This document shows, piece by piece, positions 7,529-16,083 of a stretch of 64,000 bases of DNA. The notes beneath the pieces are model-generated. The model was not told the DNA's origin. It saw nothing but the letters and a program-made list of their open reading frames with translations, and searched no databases. The position numbers and the translations under genes are program-made. The stretch is from Saccharopolyspora hordei (GTDB lineage: Bacteria > Actinomycetota > Actinomycetes > Mycobacteriales > Pseudonocardiaceae): positions 1,116,001 through 1,180,000 of the forward strand of contig NZ_JACCFJ010000001.1 of the NCBI RefSeq assembly GCF_013410345.1, read 5' to 3'. The number at the start of each line of letters is the position of its first letter. The stretch's first letter is position 1.

Positions 7529-8835
7529 TGCGGATCGGCAGCGGGGCCGGGTTCGCCGGTGACCGGATCGAACCGGCGGTGCGGCTCGCGGCCGGAGCCG
7601 GGCTCGACGACCTGGTGCTGGAGTGCCTGGCCGAGCGCACCATCGCGCTCGGGCAGCAGCGCCGCCTCCGCGACCCGGCGGCCGGCCACGACCCGCGGCT
7701 GCGCGCGCGGTTCCGGCCGCTGCTGCCGGTCGCGCTCGACCGCGGCGTCCGGGTGGTGAGCAACATGGGCGCGGCGAACCCCCTCGCCGCGGGCGAGCTG
7801 ACCCGTGACCTGCTGGTGGAGGCGGGCCTGCGCGGACGGGTCGCGGTCCTCACCGGCGACGACGTGCTGGACCGGCTGGACCTGCGGCGACCCGCGCTGG
7901 AGGACGGCATCGCGCTGGCCGACCACGGCGAGGTCGTGTCGGCCAACGCCTACCTCGGCGCCGACGCGCTGCTGCCGGCGCTGGACACCGGGGCGGACGT
8001 GGTGCTGACCGGCCGGGTCGCGGACCCCTCGCTGTTCCTGGCGCCGGTCGCGCACCGGCTGGGCTGGGACCTCGACGACTGGCCGCGCGTGGCGGCGGGC
8101 ACGCTCGTCGGGCACCTCCTGGAGTGCGCGGGGCAGGTCACCGGCGGCTACTTCGCCGACCCCGGGGTGAAGGACGTGCCGGACCTCGCCGACCTGGGGT
8201 TCCCCTTCGCCGAGGTGGCGCCGGACGGCACCGCCGTCATCGGCAAGCTCGCCGGCACGGGCGGGCTGGTCTCCACCGCGACCGTGCGCGAGCAGCTGCT
8301 CTACGAGGTGACCGACCCGACGGCCTACCGCACGCCCGACGTGGTGCTGGACCTCCGCCGGGTGCGGGCCGAGCAGGTGGCGGCCGACCGGGTCCGGGTC
8401 AGCGGCGCGGTCGGCCGCCCCCGGCCCGCGGAGCTCAAGGTCAGCGTCGGCTACCGCGCCGGGCACCGGGCGGAGTGCGGCATCACCTACGCCGGACCGG
8501 GCGCCGCCCGCCGCGCGCGCCTCGCGGCCGACGTCGTCACCACCCGGTTGCGCGGCACCGGGCTGCGCGTGCGCGCGGAGGTGCTCGGCGCGCTGGGCGG
8601 GGCGGGCGAGCCGGCCGGCGAGTGCCGGCTGCGGGTGGCCGCGCTGGCACCGGACCCGGAGGCGGCCGAGCTGGTGTGCCACGAGGTCGAGGCGCTCTAC
8701 ACCAACGGGCCGGCCGGGGGCGGCGGGGTGCGCACCGACGTCCGCGAGGTGATCGGGATCGTGTCGACGATGGTCCCGCGGTCCGCGGTGCGGACCCGGG
8801 TGACCGTGCTGGAGGCCGACGGTGCTGCTGCATGA
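7528..8835 (+). CDS. AtuA-like protein, N-terminal (DUF1446) domain
   Basis: 435-residue protein of the AtuA/DUF1446 family (acyclic terpene utilisation). Diagnostic stretches: RIGSGAGFAGDRIEPAVRLA at the N-terminus, LDDLVLECLAERTIAL, VVSNMGAANPLAA, GADVVLTGRVADPSLFLAP, VAAGTLVGHLLECAGQVTGGYFADPG, GFPFAEV, and AELKVSVGYRAGHRAE. The family is found in terpenoid-acid and other carboxylate catabolism; the exact reaction is not established. It is translationally coupled to the transporter (TGATG) and overlaps the next gene by 14 nt. The usual C-terminal ferredoxin-like domain is missing here because the following gene encodes it. Confidence 0.85.
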   Translation: MRIGSGAGFAGDRIEPAVRLAAGAGLDDLVLECLAERTIALGQQRRLRDPAAGHDPRLRARFRPLLPVALDRGVRVVSNMGAANPLAAGELTRDLLVEAGLRGRVAVLTGDDVLDRLDLRRPALEDGIALADHGEVVSANAYLGADALLPALDTGADVVLTGRVADPSLFLAPVAHRLGWDLDDWPRVAAGTLVGHLLECAGQVTGGYFADPGVKDVPDLADLGFPFAEVAPDGTAVIGKLAGTGGLVSTATVREQLLYEVTDPTAYRTPDVVLDLRRVRAEQVAADRVRVSGAVGRPRPAELKVSVGYRAGHRAECGITYAGPGAARRARLAADVVTTRLRGTGLRVRAEVLGALGGAGEPAGECRLRVAALAPDPEAAELVCHEVEALYTNGPAGGGGVRTDVREVIGIVSTMVPRSAVRTRVTVLEADGAAA

Positions 8836-9121
8836 CATCGCCCACTGCCGGGCCGGGGACAAGGGCGACACCTCGACGCTGTCGCTGTTCCCGCTCCGCG
8901 ACGAGGACTACGACCTGCTGGTCCGCGAGGTGACCGCCGAGCGGGTGCGCGCGCACCTGGGGGTCCGCGGCGAGGTGCTGCGCTGGGAGCTGCCGAACCT
9001 GCGGGCCCTGCAGTTCACCTGCCACCGGGCCCTCGACGGCGGCGTGACGACCTCGCTGGCCCTGGACACCCACGGCAAGACCCTCGGCTCCCGGCTGCTG
9101 GCCATGCCGGTCCACCGCTGA
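8822..9121 (+). CDS. AtuA-like C-terminal domain as a separate gene
   Basis: 99-residue protein (GTG start) matching the small domain that ends full-length AtuA proteins: HDIAHCRAGDKGDTSTLSLFP at the N-terminus, then LRWELPNLRALQFTCHRALDGGVTTSLALD and THGKTLGSRLLAMPV. The 14-nt overlap with the gene for the large domain implies coupled translation and a two-subunit complex. It is the last gene of the operon. Confidence 0.8.
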   Translation: MLLHDIAHCRAGDKGDTSTLSLFPLRDEDYDLLVREVTAERVRAHLGVRGEVLRWELPNLRALQFTCHRALDGGVTTSLALDTHGKTLGSRLLAMPVHR

Positions 9122-9233
9122 CCCGAGCGGGCCCGGCGGGGGTCGTTCGGTCGGCCGAGTCCGGCCTCCTAGCTGGGGTGATGGTCACTCAGGTGGCGTA
9201 GTCGCAGGGGTCGATCGCGGCGTTTGCCCGGCT

Positions 9234-9261
9234 TAGACTCGGCGTTAGTGAACTCGTTCAC
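9234..9261 (+). promoter_or_regulatory. menJ -10 box and perfect operator palindrome
   Basis: TAGACT (9234-9239) is a good -10 box. Starting 9 nt downstream is a perfect inverted repeat, GTGAAC-TC-GTTCAC (9248-9261), covering the expected transcription start region. Its size and symmetry fit a TetR-type operator; a bound repressor there would block initiation of menJ. Confidence 0.55.
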
Positions 9262-9332
9262 AAGCGGGTTCCCGGTGCGGTCCGCCGGGAGGGAGGAGCC
9301 GCACCGCGCACTGCACTAGTTCGAGGAGTGTC

Positions 9333-10631
9333 ATGACCAGCGCCACCAGCCGCCGCCGACCGGACGACGACGCCGAGGTGATCGTCGTCGGTGCCGGACC
9401 GGCCGGATCGACGGCTGCGACGTACCTGGCCCGGGCCGGCCTGGACGTCCTGCTTCTGGAGAAGAGCGTCTTCCCGCGGGAGAAGGTCTGCGGCGACGGC
9501 ATCACCCCGCGAGGCGTCAAGCAGCTCATCGACCTCGGCGTCGACACCCGGGAGGAAGCGGGCTGGCTGCACAACCGCGGGCTCCGGGTGGTCGGTGGCG
9601 GGGTGTCGCTCGAACTGGACTGGCCCAGTCTGGCCAGCTTCCCGCCGTACGGGGTGGTGCGGCCCCGCAACGACTTCGACGACCTGCTCGCCCGCGGTGC
9701 GCAGCAGGCCGGGGCGCGGCTGCGGCAGCAGACCACGGTGACCGGCGCGCTCACCGACGAGCGGACCGGCCGGATCACCGGGGTGACCGCCAAGACCGGG
9801 CCGGAGCGCACCCCGGTCACCTACCGGGCGCCGCTGGTGCTGGCCTGCGACGGGGTGTCCGCGCGGCTGGCGCTGTCGGTCGGCATCGAGAAGCGCGAGG
9901 ACCGCCCGATGGGGGTGGCCGTGCGGCGCTACTACACCAGCCCCCGGACCAAGGACGACTTCCTGGAGTCCCACCTCGAGCTGTGGGACCGCTCCGACCC
10001 GGACCGGCCGGTGCTGCTGCCCGGCTACGGGTGGATCTTCGGCATGGGCGACGGGACGGTGAACGTCGGGCTGGGCATCCTGTCCACCTCCAAGGCCTAC
10101 GGCAAGACCGACTACCGCAAGCTGCTGCGCTCCTGGCTCGACGGCACCCCCGAGGAGTGGGGGTTCCGCGAGGAGAACGCCACCGGGCGGGTCGGCGGCG
10201 CCGCGCTGCCGATGGGCTTCAACCGGACCCCGCACTACCGCAACGGGCTGCTGCTGGTCGGCGACGCGGGCGGGATGGTCAACCCGTTCAACGGCGAGGG
10301 CATCGCCTACGCGATGGAGTCCGCCCGGCTGGCGGCGGAGTGCGTGGTGCACGCGCTGGCTCGCCCGACCGGGTTCTCCCGGGAGCAGGCGCTGCGCCGG
10401 TACCCGGTGGCGGTCAAGCAGGCCCTCGGTGGCTACTTCCGGCTCGGGAACACCTTCAGCAAGTTGATTGGCAATCCGGTGGTCATGCGCACGGCCACGA
10501 AGCACGGTCTGCCGAGGACGACGCTGATGCGTTTCGTGTTGAAGCTGCTGGCAAATCTGTACGACGACAAGGACGGGGACGTCATGGACCGTGTGATCAG
10601 CGCCACTACTCGTCTCACCCCTAGCGCGTGA
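9333..10631 (+). CDS. menJ: Menaquinone/geranylgeranyl reductase family flavoprotein
   Basis: 432-residue FAD-dependent oxidoreductase. The dinucleotide fold is at the N-terminus (VIVVGAGPAGSTAATYLARAGL, about residues 18-39), followed by EKSVFPREKVCGDGITPRG, the GGR-family PYGVVRPRNDFDDLL, and the second FAD motif LLVGDAGGMVNPFNGEGIAYAMESA near residue 310. In mycobacteria the orthologue (MenJ) saturates the beta-isoprene unit of menaquinone. Placement between menG and nuo supports this role over archaeal-type lipid reduction. SD GAGG lies near 9323. Confidence 0.85.
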   Translation: MTSATSRRRPDDDAEVIVVGAGPAGSTAATYLARAGLDVLLLEKSVFPREKVCGDGITPRGVKQLIDLGVDTREEAGWLHNRGLRVVGGGVSLELDWPSLASFPPYGVVRPRNDFDDLLARGAQQAGARLRQQTTVTGALTDERTGRITGVTAKTGPERTPVTYRAPLVLACDGVSARLALSVGIEKREDRPMGVAVRRYYTSPRTKDDFLESHLELWDRSDPDRPVLLPGYGWIFGMGDGTVNVGLGILSTSKAYGKTDYRKLLRSWLDGTPEEWGFREENATGRVGGAALPMGFNRTPHYRNGLLLVGDAGGMVNPFNGEGIAYAMESARLAAECVVHALARPTGFSREQALRRYPVAVKQALGGYFRLGNTFSKLIGNPVVMRTATKHGLPRTTLMRFVLKLLANLYDDKDGDVMDRVISATTRLTPSA

Positions 10632-10816
10632 TGGCACGAGTCTGGTCAGATGTGCTCGCAAGTGTGCGAGAAGTCATAGAGTTAGGTTCGCCTCACTACG
10701 GAGACGACTCGAACGACCGCATAGAGTGTGGACCAACGCGAGGGACGTGACGCACGTCTCGCGCGGGGGCCGACGATGAGCCCCGCGGAAGCGGGGTCGA
10801 TCCGGAGGGCAGCGAG
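10632..10816 (+). promoter_or_regulatory. nuo operon control region
   Basis: 185 bp before nuoA. It holds an inverted repeat CTCGCA-AGTG-TGCGAG (10655-10670), -10-like TAGAGT boxes at 10677-10682 and 10722-10727, and TTAGGTTCGCCT (from 10682), which matches the left half of the DtxR/IdeR iron box. GGAGGG at 10804-10809 is the nuoA ribosome binding site. Which hexamer is used cannot be told from sequence. Confidence 0.45.
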
Positions 10817-11182
10817 ATGCTCGATCCCTACATCCCGCTCGTACTGATGTTCGCGCTGGCGTTCGCGTTCGCGCTGTTCTCAGTGACGATCGCGCCCCTC
10901 GTCGGCCCCCGCCGGTACAACAAGGCGAAGCTCGACGCCTACGAGTGCGGCATCGAGCCTTCGCCGCAGCCGGTGATCGGCGGTGGCCGCATGCCGGTCG
11001 CCTACTACCTGACCGCGATGTTGTTCATCCTCTTCGACATCGAGATGGTCTTCCTCTACCCCTTCGCGATCTCCGCGGACGCCCTGGGCCTGTTCGGCGT
11101 GATCGAGATCGTGCTCTTCATCGCCACCGTCGGCTTCGCCTACGTCTACGTCTGGCGCCGCGGCGGACTGGACTGGAACTAG
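10817..11182 (+). CDS. nuoA: NADH-quinone oxidoreductase subunit A
   Basis: 121 residues with three membrane helices. Part of the membrane arm of complex I, next to the quinone chamber. The conserved loop YECGIEPSP, the helix [18 protein letters not shown] with its conserved acidic residues, and the C-terminal [10 protein letters not shown] are all seen. GGAGGG 7 nt upstream sets the ATG. It is the first of fourteen nuo genes in the standard order. Confidence 0.97.
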   Translation: MLDPYIPLVLMFALAFAFALFSVTIAPLVGPRRYNKAKLDAYECGIEPSPQPVIGGGRMPVAYYLTAMLFILFDIEMVFLYPFAISADALGLFGVIEIVLFIATVGFAYVYVWRRGGLDWN

Positions 11183-11216
11183 GGAACTTCGCGCGGCGAC
11201 TGGGAAGGAGTGCCAG

Positions 11217-11891
11217 GTGGGACTTGAGCAGCAGTTGCCCAACGGGATCCTGTTGGCCAACGTCGAGAAGCTCGTCAACTGGACGCGGAAGACGTCGATG
11301 TGGCCCGCGACGTTCGGGTTGGCCTGCTGCGCCATCGAGATGATGACCGTCGGCGGTTCCCGCTACGACATCGCGCGGTTCGGCATGGAGCGGTTCTCCG
11401 CCACGCCGCGCCAGGCCGACCTGATGATCGTGGCCGGCCGGGTCACCAACAAGATGGCGCCGGTCCTGCGGCAGATCTACGACCAGATGCCGGAGCCGCG
11501 CTGGGTGCTGGCGATGGGCGTGTGCGCCTCCACCGGCGGGATGTTCAACAACTACGCCGTCGTGCAGGGCGTGGACCACGTGGTGCCGGTGGACATGTAC
11601 CTACCGGGGTGCCCGCCGCGTCCGGAGATGCTGCTGGACGCGATCCTCAAGCTGCACGCCAAGATCATGGACGAGCCGATCAACGCCAAGCGCGCGCAGC
11701 TCAAGCTGGAGAGCGGCGAGCGCACCCCGATGATCCCGTCCTCCGAGCGGTACGCGCCGAAGAACGCGTCGCAGCGGCGCCGCGCGCAGCGGCAGCAGGC
11801 CGCGCAGCGCAAGGAGATGGGCTCCAGCACGGACCCCGGGTCGCTGACGGCGTCGCCGCAGCGGCCCCGCGAGCTCAAGGCGGGCAGGTGA
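11217..11891 (+). CDS. nuoB: NADH-quinone oxidoreductase subunit B
   Basis: 224 residues; carries cluster N2, the last iron-sulphur centre before quinone. Ligands are visible: Cys37 and Cys38 (LACCAIEMM), Cys103 (GVCAST) and Cys132 (PGCPPRPE). GTG start with AAGGAG six bases upstream. It is longer than the usual 160-185 residues because of a basic, Gln/Arg-rich tail (about residues 185-224: [14 protein letters not shown]) that adds no known motif. Confidence 0.97.
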   Translation: MGLEQQLPNGILLANVEKLVNWTRKTSMWPATFGLACCAIEMMTVGGSRYDIARFGMERFSATPRQADLMIVAGRVTNKMAPVLRQIYDQMPEPRWVLAMGVCASTGGMFNNYAVVQGVDHVVPVDMYLPGCPPRPEMLLDAILKLHAKIMDEPINAKRAQLKLESGERTPMIPSSERYAPKNASQRRRAQRQQAAQRKEMGSSTDPGSLTASPQRPRELKAGR

Positions 11892-11897
11892 GTTCGG

Positions 11898-12614
11898 TTG
11901 GCTGACAAGGAATCCTCGCAGTCCTGGGCGGTGGAACCGGCCCGGCCGCAGTCCGCGCCGGTGGCCGGGCGCGCGCGCCGGGGCATGTTCGGCGTGCGCG
12001 GCACGGGCGACACCTCGGGCTACGGCGGGCTGCGCCTGCCGGCCTACGTGCCGCCCGCGGCGGAGCGCCCCTACGGCGGCTGGTTCGACGAGGTGGCCGA
12101 CGCGCTGTTCGCCGGGCTCCGCGAGCAGGGCCTGCCCGCGGACACCGTGCAGCAGGTGACCGTGGACCGCGGCGAGATCACCTTCTACGTGCAGCGCGAG
12201 CACCTGGTGGCGGTCTGCCGCACGTTCCGCGACGACCCGGCGCTGCGCTTCGAGCTGTGCAGCTCGGTGTCCGGGGTGGACTACGGGCCGGAGGTGCCGC
12301 AGCGGCTGCACTCGGTCTACCACCTGACGTCGATGACCTACCGGCGGCGGGTCCGCGTCGAGGTCGCCGTCGACGTCGAGGACCCGCACGTGCCCTCCGT
12401 GGTCGAGGTCTACCCGACCGCGGACTTCCAGGAGCGGGAAGCGTGGGACATGTTCGGGATCGTCTACGACGGCCACCCGGCGCTCACCCGGATCTTGATG
12501 CCCGACGACTGGGACGGGCACCCGCAGCGCAAGGACTACCCGCTGGGCGGCATCCCGGTGGAGTACAAGGGCGCCGAGGTCCCGCCGCCCGACCAGCGGA
12601 GGGCGTACTCGTGA
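11898..12614 (+). CDS. nuoC: NADH-quinone oxidoreductase subunit C
   Basis: 238 residues; peripheral-arm subunit that packs on NuoD. The C-terminal signature is clear: [20 protein letters not shown] and [15 protein letters not shown]. The likely start is TTG 11898, 6 nt after nuoB; no other in-frame start is close. The N-terminal 45 residues are a low-complexity extension. nuoC and nuoD are separate genes here, not fused as in E. coli. Its TGA overlaps the ATG of a mini-ORF leading into nuoD. Confidence 0.94.
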   Translation: MADKESSQSWAVEPARPQSAPVAGRARRGMFGVRGTGDTSGYGGLRLPAYVPPAAERPYGGWFDEVADALFAGLREQGLPADTVQQVTVDRGEITFYVQREHLVAVCRTFRDDPALRFELCSSVSGVDYGPEVPQRLHSVYHLTSMTYRRRVRVEVAVDVEDPHVPSVVEVYPTADFQEREAWDMFGIVYDGHPALTRILMPDDWDGHPQRKDYPLGGIPVEYKGAEVPPPDQRRAYS

Positions 12615-12673
12615 TGGCGCTGGGCATCGCGTACCCGGAGGGCGGCGACACCGCGGAGAGGTGTTGGAGATGA
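12614..12673 (+). CDS. 19-codon linker ORF between nuoC and nuoD
   Basis: Starts at the ATG inside the nuoC stop (TGATG at 12612-12616) and ends with a TGA overlapping the nuoD ATG (ATGA at 12670-12673). It encodes [27 protein letters not shown] for nuoD lies inside it. It may serve only to hand ribosomes from nuoC to nuoD; whether the peptide has a function is unknown. Confidence 0.4.
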   Translation: MALGIAYPEGGDTAERCWR

Positions 12674-14010
12674 GTACCGAATCACTGGCGGGCACCGGGG
12701 TCGGCCCGGAGGCCGCCGAGGCGCGGGAGACGACGGAGGGCCGGGTCTACACCGTCACCGGTGGCGACTGGGACGAGTTCATCGACGAGACCTCCGGCGA
12801 GGAGCGGGTCGTCATCAACCTCGGCCCGCAGCACCCGTCCACGCACGGCGTGCTCCGCCTGGTGCTGGAGCTGGAGGGCGAGACCGTCACCAAGGCCCGT
12901 TCGGTGATCGGCTACCTGCACACCGGCATCGAGAAGAACCTCGAGTACCGCACCTTCACCCAGGGCGTCACCTTCGTGACGCGGATGGACTACCTGGCGC
13001 CGCTGCACAACGAGGCCGCCTACTGCCTCGCGGTGGAGAAGCTGCTGGGCATCGAGGCGCCGCCGCGGGCCCAGACGTTCCGGGTGATGCTCATGGAGCT
13101 CAACCGGATCTCCTCGCACCTGGTGTTCCTGGCGACCGGTGCCATGGAGCTCGGCGCCACCACCGGCATGACCTTCGGCTTCCGGGAGCGCGAAGAGGTC
13201 CTGCACCTGCTGGAGTTCCTCACCGGGCTGCGGATGAACCACGCGTTCATCCGGCCCGGCGGCATCGCGCAGGACCTGCCGGAGGGCTGGCAGGAGAAGG
13301 TGCTGGCGTTCATCGACGTGATGGACTCCCGGCTGCCGTCCTACGACAAGCTGTTCACCGGCCAGCCGATCTGGAAGCAGCGCCTCAAGGACGTCGGGTA
13401 CCTGCCGCTGGACGGCTGCCTGCAGCTGGGCGTCACCGGCCCGCTGCTGCGCGCGGCCGGCCTGCCCTGGGACCTGCGCAAGGTGCAGCCGTACTGCGGG
13501 TACGAGGACTACGAGTTCGAGGTGCCGACCAGCACCGACGCCGACTGCTACGCCCGCTACCTGCTGCGGCTGGAGGAGATCCACCAGTCGCTGAAGATCA
13601 TCCGGCAGTGCGTGGACAAGATGGAGCCCGGCCGGCACATGGTCGACGACCCCAAGATCGCCTGGCCGGCGAAGCTGAGCATCGGGCCGGACGGGATGGG
13701 CAACAGCCTGGAGCACGTCCGCAAGATCATGGGTCAGTCGATGGAGTCGCTGATCCACCACTTCAAGCTGGTGACCGAGGGCTTCGACGTGCCGCCGGGC
13801 CAGGTGTACACGCAGGTGGAGTCGCCGCGCGGTGAGCTCGGCGTGCACATGGTCTCCGACGGCGGCACCCGACCGTTGCGGGCGCACGTCCGGGAACCCA
13901 GCTTCGTGAACCTGCAGGCGATGCCCGCGATGTGCGAAGGCGGACTGGTGGCCGACGTGATCGCGGCGGTCGCCTCCATCGACCCGGTGATGGGCGGGGT
14001 GGATCGATGA
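12670..14010 (+). CDS. nuoD: NADH-quinone oxidoreductase subunit D
   Basis: 446 residues, the quinone-site subunit related to [NiFe]-hydrogenase large subunits. Seen: [15 protein letters not shown] (the conserved loop whose His contacts quinone), [38 protein letters not shown], and the C-terminal VMGGVDR. ATG 12670 is preferred; GTG 12661 in frame would add three residues. An ATGA overlap joins it to nuoE. Confidence 0.97.
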   Translation: MSTESLAGTGVGPEAAEARETTEGRVYTVTGGDWDEFIDETSGEERVVINLGPQHPSTHGVLRLVLELEGETVTKARSVIGYLHTGIEKNLEYRTFTQGVTFVTRMDYLAPLHNEAAYCLAVEKLLGIEAPPRAQTFRVMLMELNRISSHLVFLATGAMELGATTGMTFGFREREEVLHLLEFLTGLRMNHAFIRPGGIAQDLPEGWQEKVLAFIDVMDSRLPSYDKLFTGQPIWKQRLKDVGYLPLDGCLQLGVTGPLLRAAGLPWDLRKVQPYCGYEDYEFEVPTSTDADCYARYLLRLEEIHQSLKIIRQCVDKMEPGRHMVDDPKIAWPAKLSIGPDGMGNSLEHVRKIMGQSMESLIHHFKLVTEGFDVPPGQVYTQVESPRGELGVHMVSDGGTRPLRAHVREPSFVNLQAMPAMCEGGLVADVIAAVASIDPVMGGVDR

Positions 14011-14765
14011 CCGAGCAGTTCGAGTTCACCAACACCGAGGAAGCGGTCCACGAGACCGCGGACACGTCGGTGTTCGACGCGAAGACCCGTGACGAGGCGC
14101 AGCAGATCATCGCGCGGTACCCGGAGTCCCGGTCGGCGCTGCTGCCGATGCTGCACCTCGTGCAGTCGGTGCAGGGGCACGTCAGCGCGGCGGGGATCCA
14201 GTTCTGCGCCGAGCAGCTGTCGCTGTCCACCGCGGAGGTCAGCGCGGTCGCGACGTTCTACACCATGTACAAGCGCAAGCCCTGCGGCCAGCACCTGGTG
14301 AGCGTGTGCACCAACACGCTGTGCGCGGCGCTCGGCGGCGACGCGATCTACCGGCAGCTCAGCGAGCACCTGGGCGTCGGGCACGACGAGACGGCCGGCA
14401 CGCCGGGCGAGGAGGGCTCGATCACCCTCGAGCACGCCGAGTGCCTGGCGGCCTGCGACCTGGCGCCGGTGCTGCAGGTCAACTACGAGTACTTCGACAA
14501 CCAGACGCCGGAGAAGGCGCTGGAGCTGGTGAAGGCGTTGCAGCGCGGGGAGAAGCCCGCGCCGACACGCGGCCCGGAGCTGACCGACTTCCGCACCGCG
14601 GAGCGCCAGCTGGCCGGGTTCTTCGACGACCTCGAGTCCACTGTGGCCGGTCAGTCGCAGGCGCCGGAGACGCTGCGCGGTGCGCAGCTGGCCCAGGAGC
14701 GCGGCTGGACCGCGCCGAGCATGCCCGACGACGTGGACCTGCCGCCGGTGCCGGAGAAGAAGTGA
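14007..14765 (+). CDS. nuoE: NADH-quinone oxidoreductase subunit E
   Basis: 252 residues; thioredoxin-fold subunit carrying [2Fe-2S] cluster N1a. The four ligands are Cys101 and Cys106 (CTNTLC) and Cys146 and Cys150 (CLAAC). The C-terminal extension of about 60 residues past the fold is acidic and Pro-rich ([15 protein letters not shown]). Start ATG 14007 overlaps the nuoD stop. Confidence 0.96.
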   Translation: MTEQFEFTNTEEAVHETADTSVFDAKTRDEAQQIIARYPESRSALLPMLHLVQSVQGHVSAAGIQFCAEQLSLSTAEVSAVATFYTMYKRKPCGQHLVSVCTNTLCAALGGDAIYRQLSEHLGVGHDETAGTPGEEGSITLEHAECLAACDLAPVLQVNYEYFDNQTPEKALELVKALQRGEKPAPTRGPELTDFRTAERQLAGFFDDLESTVAGQSQAPETLRGAQLAQERGWTAPSMPDDVDLPPVPEKK

Positions 14766-14775
14766 GGTTGCGGCC

Positions 14776-16083
14776 ATGACCCGAGCTCAGTCCAACGTCG
14801 ACCCGGTGACCCCGGTGCTGACCAAGCGGTGGCTCTCGCCCAACTCCTGGACCCTGCGCACCTACGAGCAGCTGGAGGGCTACACCGCGCTGCGCAAGGC
14901 GCTGCAGGGCACCCCCGAGCAGCTCGTCGAGCTCGTCAAGTCGGCCGGGCTGCGCGGCCGCGGTGGGGCGGGCTTCCCGTCCGGCGTGAAGTGGAGCTTC
15001 ATGCCCTCCCAGCCCACCAAGCCGCACTACCTGGTCATCAACGCCGACGAGGGCGAGCCGGGGACCTGCAAGGACATCCCGCTGATGATGGCCGACCCGC
15101 ACTCGCTGATCGAGGGCTGCATCATCGCCAGCTACGCGATGCGCGCGAACACCTGCATGATCTACGTGCGCGGCGAGGCGCTGCACCCGATCCGGCGGCT
15201 GAACAACGCGGTGCGCGAGGCCTACCAAGCCGGGTACCTGGGCAAGGACATCCTCGGCTCCGGGTTCGACCTGGACATCGTGGTGCACGCGGGCGCGGGC
15301 GCCTACATCTGCGGTGAGGAGACCGCGCTGCTGGACTCGCTGGAGGGCAAGCGCGGGCAGCCGCGGCTCAAGCCCCCGTTCCCGGCGGCCGCGGGCCTCT
15401 ACGCCTGCCCGACCACGGTGAACAACGTCGAGACCATCGCCACCGTGCCCTACATCGTCAACGGCGGTGTCGACTGGTTCCGCAGCATGGGCACCGAGAA
15501 GTCGCCGGGCCCGAAGATCTACTCGATTTCCGGGCACGTCGAGCGGCCCGGCCAGTACGAGGCCCCGCTGGGCACCACGCTGCGGCAGCTGCTGGAGCTG
15601 GCGGGCGGCATGAAGGACGGCATCCCGCTGAAGTTCTGGACGCCGGGCGGCTCGTCCACCCCGATGTTCACCGCCGACCACCTGGACGTGCCGCTGGACT
15701 TCGAGGGCGCGGCCGAGGCCGGGTCGATGCTGGGCACCACCGCGGTGATGGTGTTCAACGAGACGGTGTCGGTGCCGTGGGCCGTGATGAAGTGGACGCA
15801 GTTCTACGAGCACGAGTCGTGCGGCAAGTGCACCCCCTGCCGCGAGGGCACCTACTGGCTGGCGCAGGTGCTGGAGCGCATGGTCGAGGGGCGCGGCACC
15901 CAGGAGGACATCGACACCCTGCTGGACGTCTGCGACAACATCTTCGGCCGCTCGTTCTGCGCCCTCGGTGACGGTGCGACGAGCCCGATCGTCAGCGGCA
16001 TCAAGTACTTCCGCGAGGAGTTCCTCGCGCTCTGTGAGAAGAACAAGGCCGACGAGCCGGAACTGGTAGGAGCGGCCCGATGA
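14776..16083 (+). CDS. nuoF: NADH-quinone oxidoreductase subunit F
   Basis: 435 residues; binds NADH, FMN and [4Fe-4S] cluster N3, the electron entry point of complex I. FMN/NADH loops: [17 protein letters not shown] (about residues 60-76) and [19 protein letters not shown]. Cluster N3 ligands: Cys349, Cys352, Cys355 and Cys395. GAGG at 14764-14767 serves the ATG. The stop overlaps the nuoG ATG (ATGA). Confidence 0.97.
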   Translation: MTRAQSNVDPVTPVLTKRWLSPNSWTLRTYEQLEGYTALRKALQGTPEQLVELVKSAGLRGRGGAGFPSGVKWSFMPSQPTKPHYLVINADEGEPGTCKDIPLMMADPHSLIEGCIIASYAMRANTCMIYVRGEALHPIRRLNNAVREAYQAGYLGKDILGSGFDLDIVVHAGAGAYICGEETALLDSLEGKRGQPRLKPPFPAAAGLYACPTTVNNVETIATVPYIVNGGVDWFRSMGTEKSPGPKIYSISGHVERPGQYEAPLGTTLRQLLELAGGMKDGIPLKFWTPGGSSTPMFTADHLDVPLDFEGAAEAGSMLGTTAVMVFNETVSVPWAVMKWTQFYEHESCGKCTPCREGTYWLAQVLERMVEGRGTQEDIDTLLDVCDNIFGRSFCALGDGATSPIVSGIKYFREEFLALCEKNKADEPELVGAAR

